A stretch of 54,598 nucleotides of DNA from positions 1 to 54,598 of the forward strand of contig DVDU01000132.1 of the NCBI GenBank assembly GCA_015296065.1, read 5' to 3'. The translations under genes were made by a program, and so were the position numbers. Numbering within the stretch: position 1 is the first letter of the stretch; each line of letters starts with the position of its first letter. Shown here one piece after another: positions 53,951-54,598 of the stretch. Under the pieces are notes generated by a model that worked only from the letters and a program-made list of their open reading frames with translations, ran no database searches and was not told the DNA's origin. This DNA comes from Oscillatoriaceae cyanobacterium M33_DOE_052 (GTDB taxonomy: Bacteria; Cyanobacteriota; Cyanobacteriia; Cyanobacteriales; Laspinemataceae).

Positions 53951-54282
53951 TGACATAAGGCATTTTATTACCCTCCTTTTTTCCACAATAAAGCAGCTCA
54001 TACACCACCGAATGGGTGGGGTATTACCAAGCAACTAACTAGACTCTCCCCCAGCCAAAAGCTGCTGACATAAAGTCTCGAATTCGGCATGAAAACCGAT
54101 AGTAATCGCCCGCTTGTGCAGCGTTTTCAACAAATCCGTATCCTCAATCTGATTGATAGTCGCCACTATTGAATCTGGCACCGTACCCAACCGAGTTTCT
54201 AGGATTTCCAGTACAGCTTCTCGACGACTTTGGATAATGCCTGCGGTGATTCCTTTTTCGATACTGAAGCGCTCCCAACTGG
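53951..54282. repeat. Tandem direct duplication, copy 1 (332 bp)
   Basis: Begins TGACATAAGGCATTTTATTA and is repeated with few changes from 54283. The unit covers the C-terminal part of an Rpn-like gene, a short hairpin (CCACC-GAAT-GGGTGG) and the ribosome site and start of the next copy. An abbreviated 13-codon frame (MPYVIYQPDLKRL, 53922-53963, minus strand) is the relic of a start belonging to one more copy. Confidence 0.85.
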
Positions 54283-54295
54283 TGACATAAGGCAT
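54035..54295 (-). CDS. C-terminal fragment of an Rpn/DUF4351-like protein
   Basis: An 86-residue frame (MPYVTSWERFSIEKGITAG at the start, FETLCQQLLAGGESS at the end) with a strong AGGAGGG ribosome site 7 bases before ATG 54295. It matches only the C-terminal tail of Rpn/PD-(D/E)XK putative transposase nucleases of cyanobacteria, so it lacks the nuclease domain. It is one unit of a tandem duplication; the neighbouring unit to the right encodes the same tail. It may be expressed, but is probably a by-product of the duplication. Confidence 0.55.
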   Translation of the reverse strand: MPYVTSWERFSIEKGITAGIIQSRREAVLEILETRLGTVPDSIVATINQIEDTDLLKTLHKRAITIGFHAEFETLCQQLLAGGESS

Positions 54296-54598
54296 TTTAT
54301 TACCCTCCTTTTTTTTCCAACAAAGCAGCTCATACCCCACCGAATGGGTGGGGTATTACCAACCAACTAACTAGACTCTCCCCCAGCCAAAAGCTGCTGA
54401 CATAATGTCTCGAATTCCGCATGAGACCCGATAGTAATCGACCGCTTAAGCAGAGTTTTCAACAAATCCGTATCCTCAATCTGATTGATAGTCGCCACTA
54501 TTGAATCTGGCACCGTACCCAACCGAGTTTCTAGGATTTCCAGTACAGCTTCTCGCCCCCTTTGGATAATGCCTGCGGTGATTCCTTTTTCGATACCG
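54283..54598. repeat. Tandem direct duplication, copy 2 (runs off the window)
   Basis: Second copy of the 332-bp unit, 316 bases visible. Differences are mostly single substitutions in the coding part, which keeps its frame. Confidence 0.85.
54367..54598 (-). CDS. Rpn/DUF4351-like protein, partial at the window edge
   Basis: The last 76 residues of a protein whose start lies beyond the window: GIEKGITAGIIQRGREAVLE, then ILETRLGTVPDSIVATINQI and ending LLAGGESS. It differs from the 54035 copy at only a few positions (for example RGREAVLE against SRREAVLE, and LLKRSITIGSH against LHKRAITIGFH). It is probably the 3' end of the full-length parental gene. Relatives are Rpn-family nucleases or putative transposases. 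Confidence 0.6.
   Translation of the reverse strand, partial: GIEKGITAGIIQRGREAVLEILETRLGTVPDSIVATINQIEDTDLLKTLLKRSITIGSHAEFETLCQQLLAGGESS

Noticed and set aside
1-54598. tRNA, rRNA, tmRNA or RNase P RNA genes
   Set aside because: I looked for T-loop and other hallmarks and saw none. A covariance-model scan would be needed to exclude them fully.

Overview
The window comes from a cyanobacterium, most likely a filamentous one of the Oscillatoriales type. Three photosystem II genes are present (psbH, psbN, psbI), along with a CP12-like protein and several families largely confined to cyanobacteria (DUF3084, DUF3146, DUF3769). HIP1 octamers (GCGATCGC) are frequent, and heptameric short tandem repeats fill many gaps between genes. 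These diagnoses rest on reading the proteins by eye; no database search was run.

Layout. 1-5 kb: chorismate synthase, an MBL-fold hydrolase and a GluR0-type glutamate-receptor ion channel, then repeat-rich DNA. 5-6.3 kb: a small pentapeptide-repeat protein and a MntA/HepT toxin-antitoxin pair whose HepT is truncated. 6.4-11.4 kb: leuS (minus strand, apparently TTG start), a gamma-glutamylcyclotransferase-like gene, and an ECF sigma factor with its anti-sigma. 11.8-14.9 kb: a NrtABD/CmpABD-type ABC importer with a near-consensus promoter. 15.8-19.7 kb: DUF3084 and YqgF on plus; psbH-tatA-pth-DUF3146 on minus, with psbN divergent from psbH. 20.26-22.36 kb: a CRISPR array of 28 repeats without cas genes in the window, carrying a strong promoter at its leader edge and flanked by five copies of a 23-bp dyad element. 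22.5-34.7 kb: a pentapeptide protein, a GH38 alpha-mannosidase, a repeat-invaded hypothetical protein, psbI, an LptD-like DUF3769 protein, two transferases and a Dam methylase. 35-41.6 kb: CP12-like protein, YidD, a phytol-kinase-like protein, several small conserved proteins and the NAD operon pncB-nadD-nadE. 42-53 kb: two giant signalling proteins of about 1,800 residues each, facing each other. 53-54.6 kb: gene remnants and a tandem 332-bp duplication that runs off the edge.

Working together. pncB, nadD and nadE cover three successive steps from nicotinate to NAD. The sigma and anti-sigma genes form a regulatory pair. The two convergent giants share a Ser/Thr kinase, an AAA-type ATPase, a helical repeat region and a GAF domain. 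They differ in their output domain: one ends in a histidine kinase and the other in a SpoIIE/PP2C phosphatase.

The most noteworthy signals are the convergent giants with exchanged output domains, the dyad elements bracketing the CRISPR array, the toxin that has lost its catalytic end, and the dispersed repeats inserted in frame into coding sequences.
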